Numbered from the stretch's first letter, positions 1 to 7,733 are shown. The stretch is 30,040 nucleotides of DNA from JBBIGV01 sp037447335 (GCA_037447335.1 JBBIGV010000040.1:1-30040), one strand, 5' to 3'. Numbers and translations are program-made. Notes: generated by a model not told the origin, from the letters alone.

Positions 1-75
1 TCCCTTTAGGGACTGAATATTTATAGATAAATTCGACAGACAGAGAATTCGGAGTTACGACGGGACGAAATAAAA
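1..75. repeat. Probable remnant of a short interspersed repeat
   Basis: The window opens with the palindrome TCCCTTTAGGGA, followed by CTGAATATTTATAGA, and a second related core, GGGACGAAATAAAA, lies at about 63-76. The shared GGGAC-(N)-GAA-TA wording at the two ends resembles the small non-coding repeats scattered through many Bacteroidota and Ignavibacteria genomes, but I cannot confirm copy number from one window. No open frame of note covers it. The rest of 76-240 is AT-rich and carries the Shine-Dalgarno sequence AAAAGGAG just before the first gene. Confidence 0.35.
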
Positions 76-240
76 CAAGTGTTTTGAACAGATATGTTTC
101 TCTTAGAAAAAATGGCAACTTTCTGTCTGTGCAAGGTGAGTTAATAAAAAAATAACACTTATTATATGCAGTTAAATTTTTTTCTTGTTATTTTACAACT
201 CAAATAAGTCAGCATTCAATCAATCAAAAAAGGAGACACA

Positions 241-1809
241 ATGAAAAAATTGCACGTATTTTTTTTAGTAATGTTATTCGCGGTTTTAACAACCGGACGG
301 ATAAATGCAGCCGACACGGTTTATGTAAATGTAGGGAATAACTATTTTGCCCCTGCTAATTTTACAGTTACAGTTGGCAATTATGTAACGTGGGTTTTAA
401 CTGAAGGTACTCACAATACAGTTTCTTCATCGGTTCCGAGCGGTGCCGCATCGTGGAACCATATTTTTGGCGGAGTGGGCAGTACATTTACTTATCTTGT
501 AACCCATGCCGGCAGTTATAATTATTCTTGCACGTTCCATCCGGGTATGAACGGAAGCTTTACAGCAGAATTACCAACTTTTCCTTTCGTAGAAGATTTT
601 GATTACCCGGTGGGTGATTCGTTAAGCAGCCATGGCTGGATTGTGCACAGCGGCGGAACAACAAATGCAATCACTGTAACTTCTCCGGGGTTAACTTATC
701 CTGGTTATCTTTCATCAGGCATTGGAAATACAGCTAGACTTACAACTTCCGGTCAGGATGTTAACAAACAATTTAATCCGGTAACTTCAGGTTCAATTTA
801 TGCCGGTGTTATGGTTAATGTTGTAAGCGCACAGACAGGCGACTACTTCTTCCATTTTGGTTTAGCAAATACCACCAGTATCTTCCTGGGAAGAGTGTAT
901 GTTAAATTAGCAGCTAATGGTAACTTAGCATTCGGATTGTCGAAGTCGTCTCTTGGCGGAACATTAAACATTCAGCCTGTTTACAGTGATTCAATTTATA
1001 CAACCGGCACAACGTATTTATTAGTGCTTAAATATGAGATTCACCCCGGCGTAGTTGATGATACTGTCCGGCTTTTCATTAATCCGGCAATCAGTCCTGT
1101 TGAGCCGACGGCTGATTTAGTACATGCTCTTGCCAATACCAATGATCCTGCTAATATCGGCGGCATTTATCTCAGGCAGGGTTCTGCTTCGTTAGCTGCA
1201 AATGTTAATGTAGATGGTATTCGCATTTCATCAGCCTGGAGTGACGTAATACCAGTTGAGCTAGTTTCGTTTAATGCAACAACAAACGGCAATTCTGTAT
1301 TATTGAACTGGGTAACAGCCTCTGAGGTGAACAACCGCGGCTTTGAAATTGAGCGCAGGTACAATGATAACCTGTGGAGTTCAATCGGTTATGTTTCGGG
1401 CAAAGGAACTACTTCTGAAATGCAGTACTATTCATACACAGATAAGAATCTGCAAACAGGAAGCTACACCTATCGTCTGAAGCAGCTTGATTTTGACGGA
1501 AGCTATGCATATTCGAATGAAGTTGAAGTTGATATATCGGCGCCGGTAGTATTTGAATTATCACAGAACTATCCGAACCCGTTCAATCCGGCAACAACAA
1601 TTACATATTCGATACCGCAGGCTTCACAGGTTAGCCTTAAGGTATTCAATATGCTCGGGCAGGAAGTTGCAATTCTTGTTAATGGAGTAAAAGATGCGGG
1701 CGTTCACAAAGTTGATCTGGATGCTTCAGGGCTTTCGAGTGGAATATATTTCTATCAGCTCGAAGCAGGAAGCTTCAAACAGGTTAAGAAAATGACGCTG
1801 TTGAAATAA
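241..1809 (+). CDS. Secreted cupredoxin-domain protein with T9SS type A sorting domain
   Basis: A 522-residue exported protein. Residues 1-23 form a signal peptide (KK, hydrophobic core, then INA-AD). Residues 24-110 are a plastocyanin/azurin-like cupredoxin domain; His58 in 'GTHNT' and the CTFHPGM loop supply a full type 1 copper set (His58, Cys97, His100, Met103), so it should bind copper and carry electrons or sequester copper. Residues about 115-335 form a beta-rich region I cannot assign. Residues 340-433 resemble a fibronectin type III-like module common in this phylum. Residues 438-522, opening with NYPNPFNPAT and ending in LKK-type basic residues, are the Por secretion tail that directs export across the outer membrane and surface attachment. 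The start has a strong Shine-Dalgarno (AAAAGGAG). It appears monocistronic, closed by the palindrome at 1824. The electron partner is unknown. Confidence 0.88.
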   Translation: MKKLHVFFLVMLFAVLTTGRINAADTVYVNVGNNYFAPANFTVTVGNYVTWVLTEGTHNTVSSSVPSGAASWNHIFGGVGSTFTYLVTHAGSYNYSCTFHPGMNGSFTAELPTFPFVEDFDYPVGDSLSSHGWIVHSGGTTNAITVTSPGLTYPGYLSSGIGNTARLTTSGQDVNKQFNPVTSGSIYAGVMVNVVSAQTGDYFFHFGLANTTSIFLGRVYVKLAANGNLAFGLSKSSLGGTLNIQPVYSDSIYTTGTTYLLVLKYEIHPGVVDDTVRLFINPAISPVEPTADLVHALANTNDPANIGGIYLRQGSASLAANVNVDGIRISSAWSDVIPVELVSFNATTNGNSVLLNWVTASEVNNRGFEIERRYNDNLWSSIGYVSGKGTTSEMQYYSYTDKNLQTGSYTYRLKQLDFDGSYAYSNEVEVDISAPVVFELSQNYPNPFNPATTITYSIPQASQVSLKVFNMLGQEVAILVNGVKDAGVHKVDLDASGLSSGIYFYQLEAGSFKQVKKMTLLK

Positions 1810-1823
1810 ATATTGGGAAATTG

Positions 1824-1850
1824 TAGCCGCAGACTTTACGTCTGCGGCTA
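1824..1850. terminator. Perfect 11-bp hairpin after the cupredoxin gene
   Basis: TAGCCGCAGAC and its exact reverse complement GTCTGCGGCTA flank a 5-base loop, 14 bases after the stop codon. The U-tract is weak (TATTTAG), so it may act as an imperfect terminator. The GC-rich arms also look like dispersed 'CCGCAGAC...GTCTGCGG' palindromes seen in environmental bacterial genomes, so it may be a mobile or repeated palindrome. Confidence 0.6.
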
Positions 1851-1934
1851 TATTTAGTCAGCTTTAATTCTGTAAATGCAGCGCTTTATTGAAAGTTTGT
1901 GCGTAAAACCAATAGTAACAACATTCAAAAATGG

Positions 1935-1942
1935 TATCTTTG
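1935..1942 (+). promoter_or_regulatory. Bacteroidota-type -7 box (TAnnTTTG) for the R-M operon
   Basis: TATCTTTG matches the Bacteroidota -7 consensus TAnnTTTG and ends only four bases before the methyltransferase ATG, implying a leaderless or near-leaderless transcript. No convincing -33 TTTG lies at the usual distance. No Shine-Dalgarno is present, which fits a leaderless start. Confidence 0.5.
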
Positions 1943-1946
1943 ACGG

Positions 1947-3377
1947 ATGACAAAAACGGCAGAATTAATTCCAACAGAACGACAACTTTTATTCAGCAGA
2001 CTAGCTGACAGGTTGGAAACTGCTTACAATTTGAGCCGAAAAGTTGTTAGTTTTCAGGCAAACAAAGACGAACCAATTTATCGCTGGTTCAAATACAAAG
2101 AAGGTTTTTCATCAGCCCTTGTAAAATACTTCCTCACAGAATACAGCCCCAAACCCGGTAAACTTCTTGACCCATTCGCAGGCGCAGGCACAACCCTATT
2201 TGCTGGACAAGAACTTGGTTGGCAAACTTATGGTGTTGAGTTGCTTCCCGTTGGTGTTTTCGTAATGCAGACAAGAGAAGCGTTAAATGACATTGACACC
2301 GAAAAACTCCGAACAACAATAAAAAACTTGTGGACTGAGTTATCGAAAATTGAAGAATACGACACTCATATCAACCATATTTCAATTACTAAAGATGCTT
2401 TTCCTGACGACACTGAAATTTTATTAAATAAATTTTTGAGCTACTGCTCAAAAATTAAGGATAAAAAAACGCAAACCGTCTTACGGTTTGCTGCTTTTTC
2501 CGTTTTAGAAGAAATTAGTTACACACGAAAAGACGGTCAGTATTTGCGTTGGGATTATCGCTGCAAAAGAGATTTATCAGGCAAGCCCTTTGACAAAGGA
2601 AAAATTCTGACTTTTGAAGAAGCTCTAAAAAACAAACTTCACCAAATTGTAACTGACCTCTCACCAAATCAGCCAATTAATTTGTTTGAGCAGTTTAACA
2701 ATAACGGAAATGGTGTAAAACAAAAACCAGTAAACATCATTGCAGGTTCTTGTTTGGAAGAACTGCCAAAACTTCAAAAGAATTTTTTTGATTTCATCTT
2801 AACATCACCGCCCTACTGCAACCGTTACGACTACACAAGAACTTATGCGCTGGAGTTAGTTTTTCTCGGACAAGACAACAACAAAGTTCGTAATCTTCGT
2901 CAATCAATGCTTTCCTGCACCGTTGAGAACAAAGAAAAACTTGAATATCTAAATCAATTTTATTTTTCAATCGGGCGAGAGGACAGTTTTGATGAAGTCC
3001 TTAATTCATACAACAACTGTGCATCAATGACAGAAGTAAACACTATACTTGATGAGTTAAACAAATTGGGGAAACTGAACAATAACAATATTCCGCAAAT
3101 GGTAAAAAATTATTTTCTGGAATTGTGTTTTGTGATTTACGAAATGGCAAGAATTACAAAGAGTGGCGGTTATTGCGTTATGGTAAACGACAATGTGCGT
3201 TACGGTGGCGAAGAAATTCCAGTTGATTTAATCCTATCCGAGTTTGCGGAAAACTTCGGTTACAGCATCAATAAAATTTTTGTTTTACCCAAAGGCAAAG
3301 GCAACAGCAGTCAGCAAATGGGCAACTATGGACGAACCGAAGTCCGCAAATGTGTTTACTTATGGCAAAAAAGATAA
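1947..3377 (+). CDS. Type II DNA methyltransferase, probable N4-cytosine, AvaI/BsoBI-type system
   Basis: A 476-residue S-adenosylmethionine-dependent DNA methyltransferase, expected to protect host DNA from the endonuclease encoded next to it. Motif I is DPFAGAGTT (residues 75-83) with an acidic motif II residue at Glu98, and the catalytic motif IV is TSPPY (286-290), followed by CNRYDYTRTYALEL. SPPY with DPFxGxGTT is typical of N4-cytosine enzymes; the order motif I, long variable region, motif IV is alpha-like. The large insert at 110-270 is probably target recognition. The partner is AvaI/BsoBI-like, so the likely target is CYCGRG. Glutamine codons favour CAA (13 of 19 by hand count), whereas neighbouring miaB favours CAG (14 of 16), which suggests horizontal acquisition. 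No controller (C) protein gene is seen. Confidence 0.88.
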   Translation: MTKTAELIPTERQLLFSRLADRLETAYNLSRKVVSFQANKDEPIYRWFKYKEGFSSALVKYFLTEYSPKPGKLLDPFAGAGTTLFAGQELGWQTYGVELLPVGVFVMQTREALNDIDTEKLRTTIKNLWTELSKIEEYDTHINHISITKDAFPDDTEILLNKFLSYCSKIKDKKTQTVLRFAAFSVLEEISYTRKDGQYLRWDYRCKRDLSGKPFDKGKILTFEEALKNKLHQIVTDLSPNQPINLFEQFNNNGNGVKQKPVNIIAGSCLEELPKLQKNFFDFILTSPPYCNRYDYTRTYALELVFLGQDNNKVRNLRQSMLSCTVENKEKLEYLNQFYFSIGREDSFDEVLNSYNNCASMTEVNTILDELNKLGKLNNNNIPQMVKNYFLELCFVIYEMARITKSGGYCVMVNDNVRYGGEEIPVDLILSEFAENFGYSINKIFVLPKGKGNSSQQMGNYGRTEVRKCVYLWQKR

Positions 3378-4327
3378 TCGCTAATTCACTTATAAAATCT
3401 TCAGACGATTTAGTTACATCAAGAGCTGAAACCAGAGCTGGTTTTATTGCAATGGCTTTGGAGAAAAACTATATCGCTGTTCCATACATCGAAGAAGCTA
3501 AAGCATTGAAAGGGCTTGCTTCACAAGTAAAAAAGCCAAAAGACCTCTTGAATGTAAAAGATTTGAGAGTTGGCTTACTTACGGCATCTGGTCTTTCCGA
3601 CAAATCCCTGAATTACTTAACAGAAGATGATAGAACTCTTGCAATCAAAGGACTGATTGAGAAATTTCTTGAACCTGCCGGAGAAAGTTTCATAGATGAA
3701 TTGGTTTATCGCTATTTACTTACAAAAGGTGATGCACTTGGTGGCAAAGCAAGAAACCTCGCAGGTTCGCTTGGAGAAAGAAAGTTTTTGCGTTCTCTTA
3801 TTTCTGTTTTCAATATTGCCGGTATCAAATACAAATGGAAAGATAACGACACAAACACTTGGCTTGACAAGCCAACAGACGACACAGACATTGAAAAACG
3901 TATTAAAGCAATTTACTGGAAACGTAAAGCAGACCGACTGTTGCTATTGAACATCAATGTTCCATCAGTAAACAAAAATGTTGACCTTTCCCTTTTACAG
4001 GCACAACCGGACAACTTGAAAACAGGTAAACAATTAGTAATTTACCAACCTGACAAATATATTGCCCTGGGAGAATTGAAAGACGGCATTGACCCGGCAG
4101 GTGCAGACGAGCATTGGAAAACTGCAAGCTCTGCTTTGAAGAGAATACGCACAAGTTTTGGCAAGAAAAGACAGAAGCCACAGACATTTTTCATCGGCGC
4201 AGCAATTGAAAACGCTATGGCAGTTGAAATCTTCAAACAACTGCAAGCTGGGATTCTGAACAACGTTGCAAATCTTACAAACGACCAGCAACTGTCAAAG
4301 ATTTGCGACTGGATAATAAACTTGTAA
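3362..4327 (+). CDS. Type II restriction endonuclease, AvaI/BsoBI family
   Basis: A 321-residue endonuclease of the AvaI/BsoBI family, whose known members cut C^YCGRG. The start chosen is ATG 3362 (MAKK...), overlapping the methyltransferase by 16 bases; an in-frame ATG at 3350 would add four residues. BsoBI has about the same length. The core is 'LGELKDGIDPAGADEHWKTA' (residues 236-255): Glu238, Lys240 and His251 reproduce the spacing I recall for BsoBI catalytic residues E240, K242 and H253, and Asp208 in 'NVDLSLL' is a candidate for the metal-binding Asp. The N-terminal half is mostly helical. The reading frame is intact, so the enzyme is probably active. The overlap suggests expression coupled to the methylase. 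Codon use resembles the methylase rather than the neighbours. Specificity is inferred from the family. Confidence 0.88.
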   Translation: MAKKIIANSLIKSSDDLVTSRAETRAGFIAMALEKNYIAVPYIEEAKALKGLASQVKKPKDLLNVKDLRVGLLTASGLSDKSLNYLTEDDRTLAIKGLIEKFLEPAGESFIDELVYRYLLTKGDALGGKARNLAGSLGERKFLRSLISVFNIAGIKYKWKDNDTNTWLDKPTDDTDIEKRIKAIYWKRKADRLLLLNINVPSVNKNVDLSLLQAQPDNLKTGKQLVIYQPDKYIALGELKDGIDPAGADEHWKTASSALKRIRTSFGKKRQKPQTFFIGAAIENAMAVEIFKQLQAGILNNVANLTNDQQLSKICDWIINL

Positions 4328-4624
4328 CGACCGGAAAAGCAGAGGTACATCCTGCAATATCGATTTAGCATAGGCGGGGCGAAGAGCTTCACTGGAAATT
4401 TTTGCGCATCTTCGAAGTGCGATTCTTCGTATCAAGTCAAGTGCTAAAGCCTGCCCGAACGTAAGCCCGCAAACCGGTTAATAGCATTCCTGCATTTCTT
4501 GATTATCAGTGTATCTTTAAGCGTTTATACCGTCTTAAACTAAATTAACCGCAATTTCACCTCAGATTTTTACGCAGAATTCATTAACTTGCCACGCAAT
4601 TTTTATTAAGCTATTCAGAGAGAT
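4328..4624. other. Spacer after the R-M genes with small hairpins
   Basis: About 300 bases with no supported gene. It contains GAAG-AG-CTTC at 4381-4390 and an imperfect palindrome around CTTCGAAG at 4404-4421 (CGCA/TGCG outer arms), neither followed by a U-tract. The 4328-4480 part is richer in GC than the AT-rich stretch from 4500 onward, so it could be the distal edge of the acquired segment. I tested it by eye for integron attC core sites (RYYYAAC/GTTRRRY) and found no convincing pair. Confidence 0.4.
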
Positions 4625-4777
4625 ATGTTCAAAAAGTTATTCAGTCAAAAAGCCCCCCGGCTTGGCGGGGAGATATTCAGGGAAAAAGTAAAAAAGCAAA
4701 GAATTTTCTTTACAACACTGGCAGTAATAGGATTTATTCTATTGAATTTGATTCTGTTTTCTATTTCAAAGATGTAA
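4625..4777 (+). CDS. Small single-span membrane protein, hypothetical (50 aa)
   Basis: A 50-codon ORF with ATG at 4625 and TAA at 4775-4777. It has a purine-rich site (AGAGAG) just upstream. The first 27 residues are basic and hydrophilic (MFKKLFSQK..., then FREKVKKQR), followed by a hydrophobic stretch of about 20 residues (FTTLAVIGFILLNLILFSIS) and a short polar end, so a single helix with the N-terminus in the cytoplasm is predicted by the positive-inside rule. It lies 62 bases upstream of miaB on the same strand. I do not recognise the family. It could be chance, but the charge and hydrophobicity pattern is better than expected from random AT-rich DNA. Confidence 0.5.
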   Translation: MFKKLFSQKAPRLGGEIFREKVKKQRIFFTTLAVIGFILLNLILFSISKM

Positions 4778-4800
4778 ATAAATTAAGTTTTTGCCATTGA

Positions 4801-4832
4801 ATTGAACAACAAAGATTAAAGTGATATATTTG
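4801..4832 (+). promoter_or_regulatory. Bacteroidota-type promoter of miaB (ATTG-20-TATATTTG)
   Basis: ATTG at 4801-4804, a 20-base spacer and TATATTTG at 4825-4832 fit the Bacteroidota -33 TTTG / -7 TAnnTTTG pattern. The -7 box ends seven bases before the miaB ATG, so the predicted transcript has almost no 5' leader, and no Shine-Dalgarno is present. Confidence 0.55.
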
Positions 4833-4839
4833 CACAGAG

Positions 4840-6192
4840 ATGAGAACAAAAAACAACGTCTATATTGAAACTTACGGATGCCAGATGAATGTCGCAGATA
4901 CCGAGATCGTTCTCGGTGTCCTTAAAGATAAAGGCTTCGATGTTACTGGCTCGGCAGAAACTGCAGACGTGATATTACTCAACACCTGCAGCATACGTGA
5001 AAATGCAGAACAGCGCATTTACGGCAGGCTGGGCAGGTTTAAAAATATTAAGCAGAACAAACCTGATGTTGTGGTTGGTATTCTTGGCTGCATGGCTGAA
5101 AGACTAAGAAAAGACCTTATTGAAGAAAAGAAAATAGTTGATCTCGTTGTCGGTCCGGATGAGTACAGACGCCTGCCCGAACTGATAGATGTTGCATTTA
5201 ACGGTGATAAGGGAATCGGTGTTCGTCTCTCCAAAACAGAAACTTACGATGATATAATTCCTTACCGCGAAGATGGACTTTCAGCATGGATTTCAGTTAT
5301 GAGGGGCTGCGATAAATTCTGCACGTTTTGTGTTGTTCCGTTTACACGCGGCAGGGAACGCAGCAGGTCGCTTGAATCTGTTGTTAATGAGATCAGGCAG
5401 TTATCACTAAGAAATTTTAAAGAGGTTACACTTTTAGGGCAAAATGTTAATTCTTATTTCGATAATGGACAGGACTTTGCAGATTTGCTTGCTGCTTGTG
5501 CGTCCGTTGATAAGAACATAAGAATACGTTTTACAACTTCCCATCCACAGGATCTTTCAGATAAGCTGCTCTATACAATTGCAGAGCATTCTAATTTGTG
5601 TAATTATATTCATCTTCCCGTTCAGTCAGGCTCTAACAGAATTCTTGAGCTTATGAACAGAACTTATACAATTGAACATTATCTCGACCTTATCGAAAAA
5701 GCCAAAAGAATTATTCCCGGTGTAAGCTTTTCTACCGATATTATTGCAGGGTTCCCGACTGAAACTTTAGAAGACCATCTTATGACGCTTGACGTAATGC
5801 AGAAAGTCCGTTATGACGGCGCTTATATGTTCAAGTATTCACCTCGTGAAGGTACTAAAGCATTTAAAATGGGCGATGATGTACCGGATGACGTAAAATC
5901 AAAAAGACTGCAGCAGATAATTGAACTGCAGCAGAAAATTTCTTATGAAATAAATCAAACTTTGATCGGCAAAGAGGATGTTGTTCTTGTTGAAGGACTC
6001 AGCCGTAAATCAGATCAGTTTTTTGCCGGCAGAACTGATACAAATAAAGTTGTTATCATTCCTCTTCACGCTGAAGTAAAAGCAGGCGATTACATAAAAG
6101 TTAAAATTAACAGAGCTACACAGGCAACATTGTTCGGTGATTTTGTTGAGTTTGTTGATCCGGCAAAAGATTCACTTGCTCTCACTGCCTGA
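4840..6192 (+). CDS. miaB: tRNA-2-methylthio-N6-dimethylallyladenosine synthase MiaB
   Basis: Radical SAM methylthiotransferase that adds a methylthio group to N6-isopentenyladenosine at position 37 of tRNAs reading UNN codons. Its 450 residues are the usual length. The N-terminal UPF0004 domain has the three auxiliary-cluster cysteines Cys14 (ETYGCQMN), Cys50 (LNTCSIRENA) and Cys84 (ILGCMAER). The radical SAM cluster is Cys157-Cys161-Cys164 in RGCDKFCTFC, followed by the MiaB-typical VVPFTRGRERSR. The C-terminal TRAM domain lies at about 378-440. 'NTCSIRENAEQRIYGRLG' separates MiaB from RimO and MtaB. It leads a run with the SPOR and MBL-fold genes, preceded by the promoter at 4801. Confidence 0.97.
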   Translation: MRTKNNVYIETYGCQMNVADTEIVLGVLKDKGFDVTGSAETADVILLNTCSIRENAEQRIYGRLGRFKNIKQNKPDVVVGILGCMAERLRKDLIEEKKIVDLVVGPDEYRRLPELIDVAFNGDKGIGVRLSKTETYDDIIPYREDGLSAWISVMRGCDKFCTFCVVPFTRGRERSRSLESVVNEIRQLSLRNFKEVTLLGQNVNSYFDNGQDFADLLAACASVDKNIRIRFTTSHPQDLSDKLLYTIAEHSNLCNYIHLPVQSGSNRILELMNRTYTIEHYLDLIEKAKRIIPGVSFSTDIIAGFPTETLEDHLMTLDVMQKVRYDGAYMFKYSPREGTKAFKMGDDVPDDVKSKRLQQIIELQQKISYEINQTLIGKEDVVLVEGLSRKSDQFFAGRTDTNKVVIIPLHAEVKAGDYIKVKINRATQATLFGDFVEFVDPAKDSLALTA

Positions 6193-6230
6193 TGTACAAC
6201 GTTTACTATTGCAAATAAATTTTTAATTCA

Positions 6231-6953
6231 ATGAAGATTATAGTTTTTTTCTTTTCAATACTGTTTTTTATTTCTCCCGGTTTCGTTTATCCGCAGGATG
6301 TTGATATTGTACCATACCTGAAGCAAATTGAAAGCGGTGCAAGGGATGAGGTTCTTATAGAACTGCCTGCATTAACCAAAAAGAATCCCGGAAGCCCGTC
6401 TTTAAAATTTTTAACCGGAATACTGGAGGAAAATGCAGTAGAAGCTGTTAAGATTTTTGAGGAGATTCTCTTAAATCACCCTCAAAGCAAATATGCTGAT
6501 GCAAGTCTGTACAGAGTATATTCATATTATTACGCAGTCGGTTCTTACCAAAAATCAAAAACTTATCTTGAACGTTTAAAGAACGAATACCCGGAATCTC
6601 CGTATATCAAAATTGCAGACCGTGTAATTCCCGATTCTGAAGATGTCTTTGCAGATAAACAGCAAGGTATTGAAGTTAAGATCACCGAACAGAAGGTTAA
6701 ACCTGTTCATACTGAGTCATCCCGGTTCCGGATACAGGCGGGCGCTTTCAGTAATGAGGAAAATGCTGTAAATCTTAAAAAAGATTTTGAAGATTCAGGC
6801 TTTAAAACAATTATTGAAGAAAAACTGGTAGGCGGTACTCTGTTCAGAGTTGTGTATGTGGGAGATTTTGCCTCGGAGGATGAAGCACGCAATATTCTCC
6901 AGGTAATTAACAGGGAATTTAAACTCGATGGACGAATAGTCATTATAAATTGA
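6231..6953 (+). CDS. Exported tetratricopeptide and SPOR-domain protein
   Basis: A 240-residue protein with an N-terminal signal peptide (residues 1-22, KII then FFFSILFFISPG), a helical TPR-like region (about 30-135, with 'HPQSKYADASLYRVYSYYYAVGSYQKSKTYLERLKNEYP' layout typical of paired TPR helices), a charged linker, and a C-terminal SPOR domain (about 162-238, starting FRIQAGAFSNEENA). SPOR domains bind denuded glycan strands of septal peptidoglycan, so a periplasmic, cell-wall-associated role is likely. It follows miaB by 38 bases and ends six bases before the next gene. No lipobox is evident. The exact role, in division or wall remodelling, is not known. Confidence 0.8.
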   Translation: MKIIVFFFSILFFISPGFVYPQDVDIVPYLKQIESGARDEVLIELPALTKKNPGSPSLKFLTGILEENAVEAVKIFEEILLNHPQSKYADASLYRVYSYYYAVGSYQKSKTYLERLKNEYPESPYIKIADRVIPDSEDVFADKQQGIEVKITEQKVKPVHTESSRFRIQAGAFSNEENAVNLKKDFEDSGFKTIIEEKLVGGTLFRVVYVGDFASEDEARNILQVINREFKLDGRIVIIN

Positions 6954-6959
6954 TATAAA

Positions 6960-7733
6960 TTGTTCGAAATAAAATTCATAGGAACCGGTTCGGGTAAGAC
7001 CACTCTGAGCAGGAATCATTCTTCCTTTCTCATATCCGTTGGAAAGCAAAACATTCTTGTTGATACAGGCGATGGTATCTCAAAAGCGCTTGTTACACAA
7101 TCTGTTTCTGTGAATGCTGTTACCGGCATACTCATTTCACATCTTCATCCCGATCATTATACAGGCTTAGCTTCACTTATTGTGCAGATGAAAATGCACG
7201 GTCGTGCAAAACCGCTTCAGATTTTTATTCACTCTTCCCTCGTTAGTGTAATTGAGCAGTTCTTATACAGGTCTTATTTGTTTAAAGAACGGATGGGCTT
7301 CGAACTTGTTTATTCACCCTTCGAATTGAATGAAGAATTAATTGTGGCTGATAATTTTAAAATTCTCGCAAGAAAGAACTCTCATCTTGATGAATATGAA
7401 GGGCTTGATGCTAAAGAAAAGCTGAGCTTTGTTTGCTGCAGCTTTCTGTTTTCTGATGGAGAGAGAAAGATTTTTTATACCGGAGATATCGGAAGCAAAA
7501 AAGATATGCTTCTTTTTGAAGATCATAAAACAGACGTGATCATATCGGAGTTGACTCATATAAGCCTGGAAGATTTGCTTTCATCCTTATCAGGGTATGA
7601 GGCTGATAAAATAATCGTTACACATCTGAGCGAGGAAACAGAAAAAAAATTCCTTCAACTCAGCAAAAGCTTTACCGAGGATCATAAATCAGCAATTATA
7701 ATGGCATATGACGGTTTGACAGTAAATCTTTAG
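6960..7733 (+). CDS. RNase Z-like metallo-beta-lactamase-fold hydrolase
   Basis: A 257-residue cytoplasmic protein opening with the first beta strand MFEIKFIGTGSG, as in RNase Z-like enzymes. The start is TTG 6960, six bases after the previous stop; no better in-frame start exists upstream of the first strand. The metal ligands are complete: HLHPDH (His61, His63, Asp65, His66), His142 (NSHLDE), Asp176 (YTGDIG) and His222 (VTHLSEE). I see no clear RNase Z tRNA-binding exosite arm, so it could be an RNase BN-like nuclease or another phosphodiesterase of this superfamily; the substrate is undetermined. It is the last gene of the miaB run, with a terminator about 60 bases downstream. Confidence 0.78.
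   Translation: MFEIKFIGTGSGKTTLSRNHSSFLISVGKQNILVDTGDGISKALVTQSVSVNAVTGILISHLHPDHYTGLASLIVQMKMHGRAKPLQIFIHSSLVSVIEQFLYRSYLFKERMGFELVYSPFELNEELIVADNFKILARKNSHLDEYEGLDAKEKLSFVCCSFLFSDGERKIFYTGDIGSKKDMLLFEDHKTDVIISELTHISLEDLLSSLSGYEADKIIVTHLSEETEKKFLQLSKSFTEDHKSAIIMAYDGLTVNL

Noticed and set aside
3696..3950. An 84-codon + frame inside the endonuclease gene
   Set aside because: It is out of frame with a complete endonuclease and has no domain or start signal.
4042..4392. A 116-codon minus-strand frame spanning the end of the endonuclease gene and its spacer
   Set aside because: It is mostly antisense to a well-supported gene, cysteine-rich with no domain, and lacks a ribosome site.
4328..4500. 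Integron attC-like recombination site after the R-M genes
   Set aside because: I could not find a pair of RYYYAAC and GTTRRRY core sites in the proper arrangement; only short hairpins are present.
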